Under the pieces are notes generated by a model. It did no database searches, was not told the DNA's origin, and saw only the letters and a program-made list of their open reading frames with translations. DNA of 64,000 nucleotides from BOG-908 sp963692875. Its GTDB lineage: Bacteria > Pseudomonadota > Alphaproteobacteria > Acetobacterales > Acetobacteraceae. The stretch's first letter is position 1. Each line of letters starts with the position of its first letter. Positions 51,325-60,125 of the stretch are shown here, one piece after another. A program made the translations under genes and the position numbers. The DNA is taken from positions 1,426,001 through 1,490,000 of the forward strand of contig OZ240673.1 of assembly GCA_965198755.1 (NCBI GenBank), written 5' to 3'.

Positions 51325-51458
51325 GAAGAAGGCAACGCCTGCTTCTTTGAATGCGGCAGCAAAGAACCTTTGGTCTTGCTGTCGCGGAGTTTCCTTCAGC
51401 GCACACCCAGGGAACAAAAGTTTTTTGGTTCTTTTTTTCAAAAAAGAACCGCTTGCCT
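51325..51458. repeat. Nested-palindrome repeat, copy 28 (left arm decayed)
   Basis: GCCTGCTTCTTTGAATGCGGCAGC is a weathered left arm. The centre is CTTGCTGTCGCGGAG...GCGCACACCCAGGGAAC; the right arm is an intact GGTTC/GAACC hairpin. Third of three consecutive copies. Confidence 0.82.
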
Positions 51459-51559
51459 TCTCTCCCGTGTTTCCCACAACGCAGCTACCGCCTCCAACGC
51501 GGGAACGCAGCCTCCCCCCGGCGGTTGGGACTCACACCCCTCCGGGACCAAAGGCACGC

Positions 51560-53728
51560 ATGCTCGACCACACCCAGGACCAGGACGATTTCGCCATCAC
51601 CGCGCAGGTCTCGCTGGTCGAGCAGCGCTTCAACACGCTCAAGCACAACGACATGTTCGGCGTCTTCGACCAGCGCGGCGACATCCGCCCCGGCGAGGGC
51701 GGCACCCAGGGCCTCTATTTCAACGACACCCGCTACCTCTCCGAGTTCGAACTCGTGGTGGGCGGCCGCCAGCTCGTCCTGCTCAGCTCCACCCTGCGCG
51801 ACGACAACGCGACGCTCACCTGCGACCTGGCCAACCCGGACTTGCCGAAATGCGGGCCGGACGGCCTGGCCGCCAACCTCATCCACATCCGCCGCTCGCG
51901 CTTCCTGTGGAACGGCGTCTGTCACGAGCGCATCTCCATCCGCAACTTCGACGTGGCCGCCCGCACCATCCAGGTGGAGGTCCGCTACGGTGCCGACTTC
52001 GTGGACCTCTTCGAAGTGCGCGGCATGCATCGCACCCGGCACGGGCGCCACGAGCCGGCCAGCGTCACCCAGGACAGCGTGACGCTGGCCTATACCGGCC
52101 TGGACGAGCGCCGCCGCGCCACCGAGCTGCACTTCCAGCCGCAACCCGAGCGCATCGACGAGGGCCGCGCGTTGTTCAGCGTGCACCTGCCGCCGCACGG
52201 ACGCAGCCTGATCTTCGTTGAAGCCGCCTGCGACCGCGCCGTGGGACCGCGCCGCGCGTCGGAGACGTTCCTGTCATGCATGCTGGACCAGCGCCGCTGG
52301 ACCCGCCAGCGCAGCGCGTCCTCCGCCGGCATCGACACCTCCAACGAGGTGTTTAACGAGGCGATGCGGCGCGCCATCAGCGACCTCACCATGCTGACCA
52401 CCGAGAAGAAGACCGGTCCCTACCCCTACGCCGGCATCCCGTGGTTCAGCACCGCCTTCGGCCGCGACGCCATCCTGACCGCGCTGAACGTGCTGTGGAT
52501 GGACCCGTCCATCGCCGCCGGCGTGCTGCGCTACCTCGCCGCAAACCAGTCCACCACGCACGACGCGGCGTCCGACGCCGAGCCGGGCAAAATCCTCCAC
52601 GAGGTGCGCCACGGCGAGATGGCCGAACTGGGCGAGGTGCCGTTCCGCCGTTACTACGGCAGCGTGGACGCCACCCCGCTGTTCGTCATGCTGGCCGGCG
52701 CCTACCTCGAGCGCACCGGCGACCTCTCCAGCATCGCCGCCATCTGGGCCAACATCCGCGCCGCACTCGCCTGGATGGACACCTACGCCGCGCGCGACCC
52801 GGACGGCTTCGTCAGCTACTTCCGCCAGACCGAGGAGGGGCTCGCCAACCAGGGCTGGAAGGACAGCTTCGACAGCATCAGCCACGCCGACGGCTCGCTG
52901 GCCACCGGCCCGATCGCGCTGGTGGAGGTGCAGGGCTACGTCTACGCGGCACGCCGCGCGGCGGCGATCATCGCGCGGCTGCTGGGGCACACCGACATCG
53001 CCCAGGCCGAAGGCGTGAAGGCCGAGCGCCTGCAGACCGCCTTCGAGGCGCGCTTTTGGTGCGAGGGCTTAGGCACCTACGCGCTGGCACTGGACGGCGA
53101 GCGGCGTCCCTGCGAGGTGCTCGCGTCCAACGCCGGCCACCTGCTGCTGACCGGCATCTGCGCGCCGGCGCGCGCGCAACGCGTGGCCGACGGGCTGATG
53201 GGCAGCCGCTTCTTCAACGGCTGGGGCATCCGCACGCTGGCCAGCGGCGAGGCGCGCTACAACCCGATGAGCTACCACAACGGCTCGGTCTGGCCGCACG
53301 ACAACGCGGTAATCGCGCTCGGCCTGTCGCGCTACGGCTTGAAACCGCAGGCCGAGCGCCTGTTTGCCGGCCTGTTCGACGCGTCGCTCTACGTGGACCT
53401 CCGCCGCCTGCCGGAACTGTTCTGCGGCTTCGCGCGCCGCCGCGGACAGGGGCCGACCTTCTACCCGGTGGCCTGCTCGCCGCAAGCCTGGGCGGCGACC
53501 GCCCTGCACGCGGCGCTGGCGGCGTGCCTTGGGCTGCGGTTCGACGTCGCCGAACGCAGCGTGGTGTTCGACAGGCCGCGCCTGCCGGATTTCCTCGGCG
53601 AGGTGACGTTGCACAACCTGACCGTGGGGGACGGCCGGATCTCGGTGGTGCTGCGGCGCATGGGCAACGAGGTGGCGATGAACGTGCTGCGCCGGGACGG
53701 GGCGGTGCATGCGGTGTTGCGGAGTTAG
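51560..53728 (+). CDS. Amylo-alpha-1,6-glucosidase / glycogen-debranching-type glycoside hydrolase
   Basis: 722 residues from ATG 51560. The N-terminal domain (about 1-260) has the GLYFNDTRYLSEFELVVGG pattern of the GDE_N_bis beta domain. The C-terminal (alpha/alpha)6 domain contains PWFSTAFGRDAILTAL, NQGWKDSFDSISHADG and YNPMSYHNGSVWPHDNAVI, with acidic residues typical of inverting glucosidases of this fold. It is likely to act on glycogen, trehalose-like glucans or another alpha-glucan in the cytoplasm; no signal peptide is visible. No other glycogen gene is nearby. Confidence 0.88.
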   Translation: MLDHTQDQDDFAITAQVSLVEQRFNTLKHNDMFGVFDQRGDIRPGEGGTQGLYFNDTRYLSEFELVVGGRQLVLLSSTLRDDNATLTCDLANPDLPKCGPDGLAANLIHIRRSRFLWNGVCHERISIRNFDVAARTIQVEVRYGADFVDLFEVRGMHRTRHGRHEPASVTQDSVTLAYTGLDERRRATELHFQPQPERIDEGRALFSVHLPPHGRSLIFVEAACDRAVGPRRASETFLSCMLDQRRWTRQRSASSAGIDTSNEVFNEAMRRAISDLTMLTTEKKTGPYPYAGIPWFSTAFGRDAILTALNVLWMDPSIAAGVLRYLAANQSTTHDAASDAEPGKILHEVRHGEMAELGEVPFRRYYGSVDATPLFVMLAGAYLERTGDLSSIAAIWANIRAALAWMDTYAARDPDGFVSYFRQTEEGLANQGWKDSFDSISHADGSLATGPIALVEVQGYVYAARRAAAIIARLLGHTDIAQAEGVKAERLQTAFEARFWCEGLGTYALALDGERRPCEVLASNAGHLLLTGICAPARAQRVADGLMGSRFFNGWGIRTLASGEARYNPMSYHNGSVWPHDNAVIALGLSRYGLKPQAERLFAGLFDASLYVDLRRLPELFCGFARRRGQGPTFYPVACSPQAWAATALHAALAACLGLRFDVAERSVVFDRPRLPDFLGEVTLHNLTVGDGRISVVLRRMGNEVAMNVLRRDGAVHAVLRS

Positions 53729-53730
53729 GC

Positions 53731-53764
53731 GAGCGGATGGTTCTGGATCGAGAACATCCGCTCG
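53731..53764. terminator. Long hairpin downstream of the glucosidase gene
   Basis: GAGCGGATGGTTCT, loop GGATCG, AGAACATCCGCTC: a 13-bp stem with one bulged G, one base after the stop codon TAG. No T-tract follows. It lies in a convergent gap that, unusually, has no repeat element, so it may do the same end-forming job. A further GATC/CCGGATC-rich palindromic stretch follows to 53806. Confidence 0.55.
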
Positions 53765-53833
53765 GATCTGACCGGATCGGGATGGCGCCGGTCCGATCCG
53801 GACTGGCTCGGTGAGCGCGCAATCCAGGCGTGC

Positions 53834-55054
53834 TCACCCGTTGTGCGGCGCGTCCGATCGGAACTGTTCCCATGGCCCGAGCTGACCGCGTGACAACGTC
53901 ACCCGTCCATCAGGCTCGGCACAAAGAAACAGCGCGCCTTTTCGCAACCCGAAGCAGCCCGACGCTGCGGCCACCATCTCAAACTTGCCGAGCACCAGGG
54001 CAGGATCGCATTGCGGGTTGGCAGGCTGTTGAGCGCCTACCGGCCTGACAGGACAATCGAGTTCTACAACTCGTCCGTCCGCATGGACGAACACCGTGGC
54101 GTTGCCGGGTAGCGGCGGGCCGTGCCGGAGACCTGATGTCGGGTCGACGAAAACCGTATTCCCAAAACTCGTCATCAAAACTCGCGGCTTGTGTGGCAAG
54201 CTGCTCGCGGCCGGACGACCATCGCCGACCTCGTTCAAGATGTCCCGCCAACCCAGCGTTCTCACCTCCAATCGGGGGAGGCTGCCATTGCGCAGTGCGG
54301 CATCGAGCCGGTCACAAAAATCTTCCGGATCGCGATAGCCCAACTCCCAAAGGATGGCAGGATCGTACAACCACCATTGCGATGCCAGCAGTCTTTCGGC
54401 CAAAGCGGCTGGAAAACGTTCACGGATCGGCTTGGCCGGATTGCCGCCAACGATGGTGTAGGGAGCGACGTTTTTGGTCACGACCGCCCCGGCACCGATC
54501 ACCGCACCCGTGCCGACAGTGATGCCCTGTGCAAGCTGGACGTGCTGACCGATCCAGACATCGTTGTGGACGATGGGCGGGGAAAAAGGCGGTATGCCGG
54601 TCATGTCCGGCTGATGCAGACCACCCAACAACACCTTGTGCGCACGGATGAATTGCGGCTTGTTCCAGTTGGGTGCGAAACAGTAGGTCATTGCCGATGA
54701 GGTGACACGCTCGATCGGGTGCCGCTCCCCGAAGACGATGACGTGGCTCGCGATCGAGCAATACCTGCCGATCTCAGCTCTCAAACTCGGGGTCTCGGCG
54801 TAGGAAAACGCGCCGATGGTGTGGAAGTCGCCGAGGAATGACGTGTATTCCTCAAACCGCGCAGTCTTTGGAACGCGTATCTCCCGGTTCGGCTCAGGCG
54901 GGCACTGCTCGTGACGGCTGACGAAAACGTTTAGGCGGCTCAAGGCGGCGCATGTCCGTTCCGTCAGTCTGAGCCGAACACAACTCGCGTCTTCGTATGC
55001 AAGTTCCTCCATCCTGCCTTCACCTAGCAGCCTTACGTGTGGCCGTTCTTTCAT
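53834..55054 (-). CDS. CatB-related hexapeptide acetyltransferase with extra C-terminal domain
   Basis: About 406 residues from ATG 55054 (the frame is open to 55276). The central region has the left-handed beta-helix acyltransferase pattern: IGRYCSIASHVIVFGERHP, VHNDVWIGQHVQLAQG, ITVGTGAVIGAGAVVTKNV, then YTIVGGNPAKPIRERFP. The histidine in GERHP is in the usual catalytic position. After residue 270 or so comes a further region ending GALFLCAEPDGRVTLSRGQL, which resembles a fascin-like beta-trefoil. GC content is lower than in neighbours. It is likely to acetylate a surface sugar; xenobiotic (chloramphenicol-type) acetylation cannot be excluded. Confidence 0.78.
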   Translation of the reverse strand: MKERPHVRLLGEGRMEELAYEDASCVRLRLTERTCAALSRLNVFVSRHEQCPPEPNREIRVPKTARFEEYTSFLGDFHTIGAFSYAETPSLRAEIGRYCSIASHVIVFGERHPIERVTSSAMTYCFAPNWNKPQFIRAHKVLLGGLHQPDMTGIPPFSPPIVHNDVWIGQHVQLAQGITVGTGAVIGAGAVVTKNVAPYTIVGGNPAKPIRERFPAALAERLLASQWWLYDPAILWELGYRDPEDFCDRLDAALRNGSLPRLEVRTLGWRDILNEVGDGRPAASSLPHKPRVLMTSFGNTVFVDPTSGLRHGPPLPGNATVFVHADGRVVELDCPVRPVGAQQPANPQCDPALVLGKFEMVAAASGCFGLRKGALFLCAEPDGRVTLSRGQLGPWEQFRSDAPHNG

Positions 55055-55380
55055 GTTCGACGCAAGGAGTTGGAACGACGATAATACAGATCCTCTCGTT
55101 CGCGTGCCAATCCGGGAAAGCAGAGTGAGTCCAGCGGGATTGGCCTTTGTTGCACATCGGACATCACGTGCCTTCCATCCAACGTCGATACTGACCGGAT
55201 AGGAGGACCGCATTCTCATCGCCCGGTTGAGAAATCCCCACAGGCCGTTCTCTTTGGAACAGCCTCTCAGCCCCAACTAGGCTTTGACAGACGCACGTCC
55301 CAGGGCCAATCATCAAACTCACCCGCGAAGAAAAGCTGCCCGCCGGCCTCGTCGCACGTGAGTCCGGTCAGGACATATCG
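55055..55380. other. Gap between divergent acetyltransferase and methyltransferase remnant
   Basis: About 325 bases without a repeat element. The acetyltransferase frame extends through most of it but lacks family character. From about 55310 the methyltransferase-like frame is already open, without an ATG. Confidence 0.4.
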
Positions 55381-55803
55381 GTGCGCTCGCCTCGCCGATG
55401 CTCCACCTCACCGGTTGCCGGCATCAAGTTCGTCGACCATGCGGACGTTGCCTTCCTGCGTGCCAAGTATGCTCACGATCCCGCCGTAGCGCTCGACAAC
55501 ATCGTGCCGCTCGACGCCGTATGGGGCGATCACTCGCTCGCGCAGTGTCTCCCCGGCGAGCGCTTCGACTTCGTCATCGCCAGTCACCTCATCGGGCACG
55601 TCCCAGACATGTTAAGATGGCTCGACGAGGTCGCCGGAAGGCTTAACCCGCACGGCCGCCTAATCCTGGCGATCCCCGACCGCCGTTATACGTTCGACCT
55701 GTTGCGGCGCGAGACAATTTCCAAAGAAAGCCTTGGCTACTCAATAGCCACGGCAACAACCTATCCGCGGCATCGCTTTCGGATCAGCCGCCGACGCGCG
55801 TAA
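55310..55803 (+). pseudogene. Truncated SAM-dependent methyltransferase
   Basis: A methyltransferase_11-like core is present: RFDFVIASHLIGHVPDMLRW, then VAGRLNPHGRLILAIPDRRYTFDLLRRET. Related glycan-locus methyltransferases run at least 100 residues further; here the frame ends shortly after, and the N-terminal SAM-binding loop is not recognisable. The first ATG or GTG is already inside the domain (GTG 55381). Lower GC than neighbours, like the acetyltransferase next to it. A remnant of a glycan gene is the best reading. Confidence 0.6.
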
Positions 55804-56587
55804 AACTCAGCGTAGCCACCGGCTGCTCCTCATCCGTGCAGCATCCGTGGTGAAAGCTCACGATCTGCAGCGTGCGGCCCACCTGCTTCACGCCGATCAG
55901 CGCTCCGGTGCCGAACACGCTGCTGCTTCCCGCGTCCGACACGCCGTAGGCGTAGTCCGTACCAGTTATCTGCGCGCGCTTCAGCCTGTTGGACCGCGGG
56001 TTGAGGAACGGCGGCCCGGACCACCAGACGGCGCTGGTGATCGAGGCACCCGTGGGCGAGCTCAGCGACCAGGCCGGCACGTGGTGGATCAGGTCCATGC
56101 CCTGGTCCTCCACTTGGATCAGCGAGCCGTCCGGCGCCGTGTAAGTACCCGGGGTGAATTTCTGGTAGACGATAGGCGGCGAGGGCTGCTGCGGCAGCTC
56201 GATGGCGCCCGCCGCCGCCTGGCCGCTCGGCACCGATTGCAGTGCCACCTGCGCCTGCCCCGCTGATACGGAAGCCGGCGCGCCCGGGCTCCGCGGCAAC
56301 GCGGGGCTGACTGGCACGCCGGCGGCGATCGCCCGGCCGGCGCTGTCGGTGGCCAGCGTCACCCTGCCCTGCTGGTCCACGTGCAGCTCGATCGTCACGT
56401 CGCGGTAGATCGTGCCCCCGGCCGTGTGGATCGGCAGCCTGGTGATCCTGATGGTGGTCCCGCGTGCCACCACGGTCGCGTCCTGCAGCCTGGTGGTGGC
56501 TTCGCCCAACGCCGGGGCAGTGTCCTGCGCTGCGGCGCTGCCGGCCAGGGCCAGCAGCACGCAGCCGGTAAGATAGGTCGGTCGCAT
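55784..56587 (-). CDS. Secreted hypothetical protein
   Basis: 267 residues from ATG 56587. Signal peptide MRPTYLTGCVLLALAGSAAAQ. The mature part is beta-rich with a repeated strand pattern (ATVVARGTTIRITRLPIH, RDVTIELHVDQQGRVTL), a Pro/Ala/Gln-rich linker around 90-135, and a C-terminal domain with HHGCCTDEEQPVATL. Probably periplasmic or secreted. I recognise no family. Its 3' end overlaps the end of the methyltransferase remnant by 20 bases on the opposite strand. Confidence 0.7.
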   Translation of the reverse strand: MRPTYLTGCVLLALAGSAAAQDTAPALGEATTRLQDATVVARGTTIRITRLPIHTAGGTIYRDVTIELHVDQQGRVTLATDSAGRAIAAGVPVSPALPRSPGAPASVSAGQAQVALQSVPSGQAAAGAIELPQQPSPPIVYQKFTPGTYTAPDGSLIQVEDQGMDLIHHVPAWSLSSPTGASITSAVWWSGPPFLNPRSNRLKRAQITGTDYAYGVSDAGSSSVFGTGALIGVKQVGRTLQIVSFHHGCCTDEEQPVATLSFTRVGG

Positions 56588-56710
56588 GCCCTCACTCCTG
56601 CCACAGAAGCAGCCCGCGCCGCTACCGGTCCGCCCAGCCGCATCGCCGGCCGGGGAAACTTGGCCGGCCGTATGCGTCATGGCCATCACACACGATAGCG
56701 GAGCAGACGC

Positions 56711-57208
56711 ATGACCAAGACCGCCGACCCGGACACGCTGAAGAAGATTTCCGCCATGATCCAGGACATCAGGACGGCGATGCTGACCAGCGAGGACGGC
56801 CCCCACCTGCGCAGCCGCCCGATGGTTGCCGCCCAGAAGGACTTCACCGGCGAGCTCTACTTCTACACCCACGCCTCCGCCCACAAGGTGCGCGAGGTGG
56901 GCAGCCACGAACGCGTCGGCGTCAGCTACGCCGACTCCTCGCACCAGAACTACATCTCCATGTCCGGCACCGCGGAGGTCGTCCGCGACAAGGCGGAGAT
57001 CAAGGCACACTGGGCCGAGCCAATGCGCACCTGGTTTCCCAAGGGCGTGGACGACCCCGACATCGCCATCCTCAAGGTCACCGTCGAGCAGGCGGAGTAC
57101 TGGGACGCGCCGTCGTCCACCATGCTGCACCTGTATGGCTACGTGAAGGCGGCGGTGACGGGCGAGCCGCCGCATCCGGGTGGCAACGAGAAGGTGCAGA
57201 TAGCTTAA
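56711..57208 (+). CDS. Pyridoxamine-5'-phosphate-oxidase-fold protein (general stress protein 26 type)
   Basis: 165 residues. The split-barrel flavin-binding fold is indicated by AMLTSEDGPHLRSRPMVAA, GELYFYTHASAHKVREV and VGVSYADSSHQNYISMSGTAEVV, the pattern of GSP26-like proteins. Members bind FMN or FAD and are induced by stress; activity is unproven. Start is ATG 56711. The stop TAA borders a repeat (TAAGAAAGCGG). Divergent from the secreted protein gene upstream. Confidence 0.85.
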   Translation: MTKTADPDTLKKISAMIQDIRTAMLTSEDGPHLRSRPMVAAQKDFTGELYFYTHASAHKVREVGSHERVGVSYADSSHQNYISMSGTAEVVRDKAEIKAHWAEPMRTWFPKGVDDPDIAILKVTVEQAEYWDAPSSTMLHLYGYVKAAVTGEPPHPGGNEKVQIA

Positions 57209-57340
57209 GAAAGCGGTTCTTTTTCGAAAAAAAGAGCCCAAAAAACTTTTGTCTCCGCTGTCGCGCGCTCACCAGGCGAAACCGCGACAGCCGCAGTAAA
57301 AGTTTTTTGCTTCTTTTTTTCAAAAAAGAAGGCCTTTCTT
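57209..57340. repeat. Nested-palindrome repeat, copy 29 (complete)
   Basis: GGTTC left arm (CTTTTTCGAAAAAAAGAGCC, one stem mismatch), centre GTCTCCGCTGTCGCGCG...AACCGCGACAGCCG, CTTC-type right arm ending four bases before the next start region. Confidence 0.9.
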
Positions 57341-57345
57341 CCTCC

Positions 57346-59223
57346 ATGACCGAGACCGATCGACACCTCCCCATCCAGCGCCGAGACTTCCTCCACGGCG
57401 CCGCCGCCCTCGGCCTCGCCGGCGCCCTGCCCGCCCACGCCGCCCCACAGGACTCGCCCGGCTACTATCCGCCCGTCAGCACCGGCATGCGCGGCAGCCA
57501 CCCCGGATCCTTCGAGGTGGCGCACAGCCTGCGCGACGGCACCTTCTGGAAAACCGCCCCCGCCCCCGAACCGGGCGAGGCCGACTACGACCTCATCGTC
57601 GTCGGCGGCGGCATCAGCGGCCTGGCCGCGGCGTATTTCTACCGCCAAGACCACCCCGCCGCCCGCATCCTCATTCTCGACAACCACGACGATGTCGGCG
57701 GCCACGCCAAACGCAACGAGTTCACCCTGGCCGGCCGCACCGAGCTGATGAACGGCGGCACGCTGGAGATCGACTCGCCGCGCCCCTACAGCCGCGTCGC
57801 CGACGGCCTGCTGCGCAGCCTCGGCATCAACCCGGTGAAGCTGGAAGAACGCTGCGCGCAGAAGGATTTCTACAAGGACGCCGGCTTGGGCCGCGGCATC
57901 TTTTTCGACCGCGAGACCTTCGGTGCCGACTACCTCGCCGCCGTACAAGACAAACGCCCCTGGGCCGACCTGCTGGCCCGCGCCCCGCTCTCGCCGCGCG
58001 CCCGCCAGGACATCGCCCGCATCAACGAGGCGCACACCGACTACATGCCCGGCCTGTCTTCGGACGAAAAAAAGGCCCGCCTCTCCCGCATCAGCTACCG
58101 CGACTTCCTGCTGCACATCGCCGGCTGCGACCCGGCCGCCCTGCCCTACTTCCAGACCCTCAGCCACGACGAGTGGGGCGTGGGTGCGGACGCCGTCTCC
58201 GCGCTGGACGTCTGGAGCTTCGACTTTCCCGGCTTCCAGGGCCTCAACCTCGCCCCAGGTGCGGCCCCGCACATGGGCAACACCGCCGAAGGCTACGCGG
58301 CCGACGGCGGCTCCTACACGTTCCATTTCCCGGACGGCAACGCCAGCATCGCCCGCTTGCTGGTCCGCCGCCTAATCCCCGCCGCACTCCCCGGCACAAC
58401 CGCGGAAGACGCGGTCACCAGCCGGCTCGACTACACGCAGCTCGACCGCGCCGGCCAGGCCACCCGCATCCGCCTCTCCAGCATCGTCGTCGGCGTGCGC
58501 AACATCGGTGGTGCCGACCACTCAACCGGCGTTGAAGTGGCGTACTCCCGTGCCGGCCAGGTGATCCGCGCGCGCGCAGACCAATGCGTTCTCGCCTGCT
58601 ACAACATGATGATCCCCTATTTGTGCCCGGAGCTGCCCAAATCGCAGAAGGATGCGCTGCACAGCCTGGTAAAGATACCGCTGGTCTACACCACGGTGGC
58701 GCTGACCAACTGGCGTGCGTTCCACCAACTCGGCATCAGCCGCGTCTACGCGCCAGGCTCCTACCACAGCACGCTCTGGCTCAACCCGGTGGTCGACATC
58801 GGCGGCTACAGCTCGGTCCGCTCGCCCGATCAGCCGATGCTGCTGCGCATGACGCGCGTGCCGTGCCATCCGGGCCTGGACGAACGCACGCAGCACCGGC
58901 TCGGCCACGCGGAACTGCTGGCCACCAGCTTCGAAACCTTCGAACGCAACATCCGCGACCAGCTCGGCCGCACGCTGGGCAGCGCAGGCTTCGACCCCGC
59001 GCGCGACATCACCGCCATCACCGTCAACCGCTGGCCACACGGCTATGCCTACGAGTACAACGTGCTGTTCGATCCGGACTACCCGCCGGGCCAGGCACCG
59101 CACGAAATCGGCCGGGCACGGTTCGGGCGGATCAGTATCGCAAACTCGGATGCTGGGGCGGCGGCTTATACGGATTCGGCCATCGATCAGGCTTGGCGGG
59201 CAGTGCAGGAAGTCAAAGCGTAA
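57346..59223 (+). CDS. FAD-dependent amine oxidase, spermidine-dehydrogenase-like
   Basis: 625 residues from ATG 57346. The N-terminus carries a twin-arginine signal (QRRDFLHGAAALGLAGA, cleaved near AHA), so it is exported folded with its cofactor. The dinucleotide-binding motif is DLIVVGGGISGLAAAYFYR, followed by HDDVGGHAKRNEF. The late segment RIRAxx-like GRISIANSDAGAAAYTDSAIDQAWRAV is the FAD-binding end. Closest in architecture to spermidine dehydrogenase SpdH of Pseudomonas. It is likely to oxidise a polyamine in the periplasm. The stop TAA continues as TAAGCAAGC. Confidence 0.87.
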   Translation: MTETDRHLPIQRRDFLHGAAALGLAGALPAHAAPQDSPGYYPPVSTGMRGSHPGSFEVAHSLRDGTFWKTAPAPEPGEADYDLIVVGGGISGLAAAYFYRQDHPAARILILDNHDDVGGHAKRNEFTLAGRTELMNGGTLEIDSPRPYSRVADGLLRSLGINPVKLEERCAQKDFYKDAGLGRGIFFDRETFGADYLAAVQDKRPWADLLARAPLSPRARQDIARINEAHTDYMPGLSSDEKKARLSRISYRDFLLHIAGCDPAALPYFQTLSHDEWGVGADAVSALDVWSFDFPGFQGLNLAPGAAPHMGNTAEGYAADGGSYTFHFPDGNASIARLLVRRLIPAALPGTTAEDAVTSRLDYTQLDRAGQATRIRLSSIVVGVRNIGGADHSTGVEVAYSRAGQVIRARADQCVLACYNMMIPYLCPELPKSQKDALHSLVKIPLVYTTVALTNWRAFHQLGISRVYAPGSYHSTLWLNPVVDIGGYSSVRSPDQPMLLRMTRVPCHPGLDERTQHRLGHAELLATSFETFERNIRDQLGRTLGSAGFDPARDITAITVNRWPHGYAYEYNVLFDPDYPPGQAPHEIGRARFGRISIANSDAGAAAYTDSAIDQAWRAVQEVKA

Positions 59224-59290
59224 GCAAGCGCTTCTTTTTCGAGAAAAAGAAGCAAAAAGCTTTTGTTACGGCTGTCGCGGACTTCTCCGC
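59224..59290. repeat. Nested-palindrome repeat, left half (copy 30)
   Basis: GCTTC/GAAGC hairpin, AAAAAGCTTTTG, TTACGGCTGTCGCGGAC. Together with the right half at 59371 it would form one element interrupted by about 80 bases. Confidence 0.85.
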
Positions 59291-59370
59291 ACACTCACTG
59301 TCGCATGACAAAACGGCGTGAGATTGCCAGCAGGGCGGCAGACACTGAGAAAAGCTATAACCTCTCCCCT

Positions 59371-59449
59371 TGCACGCGTGCTGCAGAAAGCTCCGCGACA
59401 GCAGCATCAAAAGTTTTTTGCTGCTTTTTTTCAAAAAAGCAGGCTTGCG
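59371..59449. repeat. Nested-palindrome repeat, right half (copy 31)
   Basis: GCACGCGTGCTGCAG, AGCTCCGCGACAGC, AAAAGTTTTTTG, CTGC/GCAG hairpin, GGCTTGC. Confidence 0.85.
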
Positions 59450-59492
59450 TTCTTGGCCGAAGTTCAAGGATCGAAACCCCGGGCCGGCCCGG

Positions 59493-60125
59493 TTACTCGA
59501 CTTCGTACCTGATCGGCTTGAACGCATAGTTGTTAGACTGCAACGCAGAACACGCCGTCAGCCCCACGATCAAATCCTCTTCGGCCGCAAATAACACGTG
59601 ATCTCCCGCCCGGCTCAGCGGCGGCTCCACCTTCAGCGCGCCGCTGCCGCCGTCCACCGTCACGTTCATGAAAACGTTGAACGCCACTGGTATGTTGTCC
59701 GGTGTCACGCCGTATGGCGCCAGCGCCTCGGCCAAATTACCGAAGCAGCCGCGATGCGGGTTCACGTCACCGTAGATGATGCGGAACGTGTCCGCAGAAC
59801 ACGGCGTCAGCAGAAAGTCGTGCCGCCCCACCGTGTCCTCCACGATGCGCAGCAACACCCGGCTGCGGTTGGAGTAGATCGGGTCGCCCGCAGTCAGGTA
59901 GATGCGGCTGGCGTAATCCAGCGTGCGGCCGGACGAGATCACCTCGTCGATGTCGTTTGCGTTGAACGCGAGCAGGTCGGCCACCTGTTCGCCCTGCGGG
60001 TCGATCACCCGCAGCGTCTGGCCGCGCGCCACGCGGAACGCCACGCCGGAGCGCGGCGGTATCTCGCAGATCACTCGGACGCGGCGCCCTGTTTGCGCCC
60101 GGCTGGGTGGAACGGGCATTCCCAT
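59493..60125 (-). CDS. DUF1989 family (urea carboxylase-associated type) protein
   Basis: 210 residues. Conserved features: EIPPRSGVAFRVARGQTLRVIDPQGEQVADLLAFN, split here as IPPRSGVAFRVARGQTLRV and DPQGEQVADLLAFN, then TLDYASRIYLTAGDPIYSN, HDFLLTPCSADTF and PVAFNVFMNV. Family members accompany urea, guanidine and amino-acid catabolism genes; the enzyme activity of this version is unknown. The first 15 residues or so overlap the end of the upstream gene by 55 bases, so a start nearer VICEIPP is possible. Confidence 0.87.
   Translation of the reverse strand: MGMPVPPSRAQTGRRVRVICEIPPRSGVAFRVARGQTLRVIDPQGEQVADLLAFNANDIDEVISSGRTLDYASRIYLTAGDPIYSNRSRVLLRIVEDTVGRHDFLLTPCSADTFRIIYGDVNPHRGCFGNLAEALAPYGVTPDNIPVAFNVFMNVTVDGGSGALKVEPPLSRAGDHVLFAAEEDLIVGLTACSALQSNNYAFKPIRYEVE

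Noticed and set aside
55784..57241. A 485-codon minus-strand frame covering the PPOx-fold gene.
   Set aside because: Only its last 267 codons, after the signal-peptide ATG at 56587, look like a gene. The rest is antisense to the well-supported flavin-fold gene.
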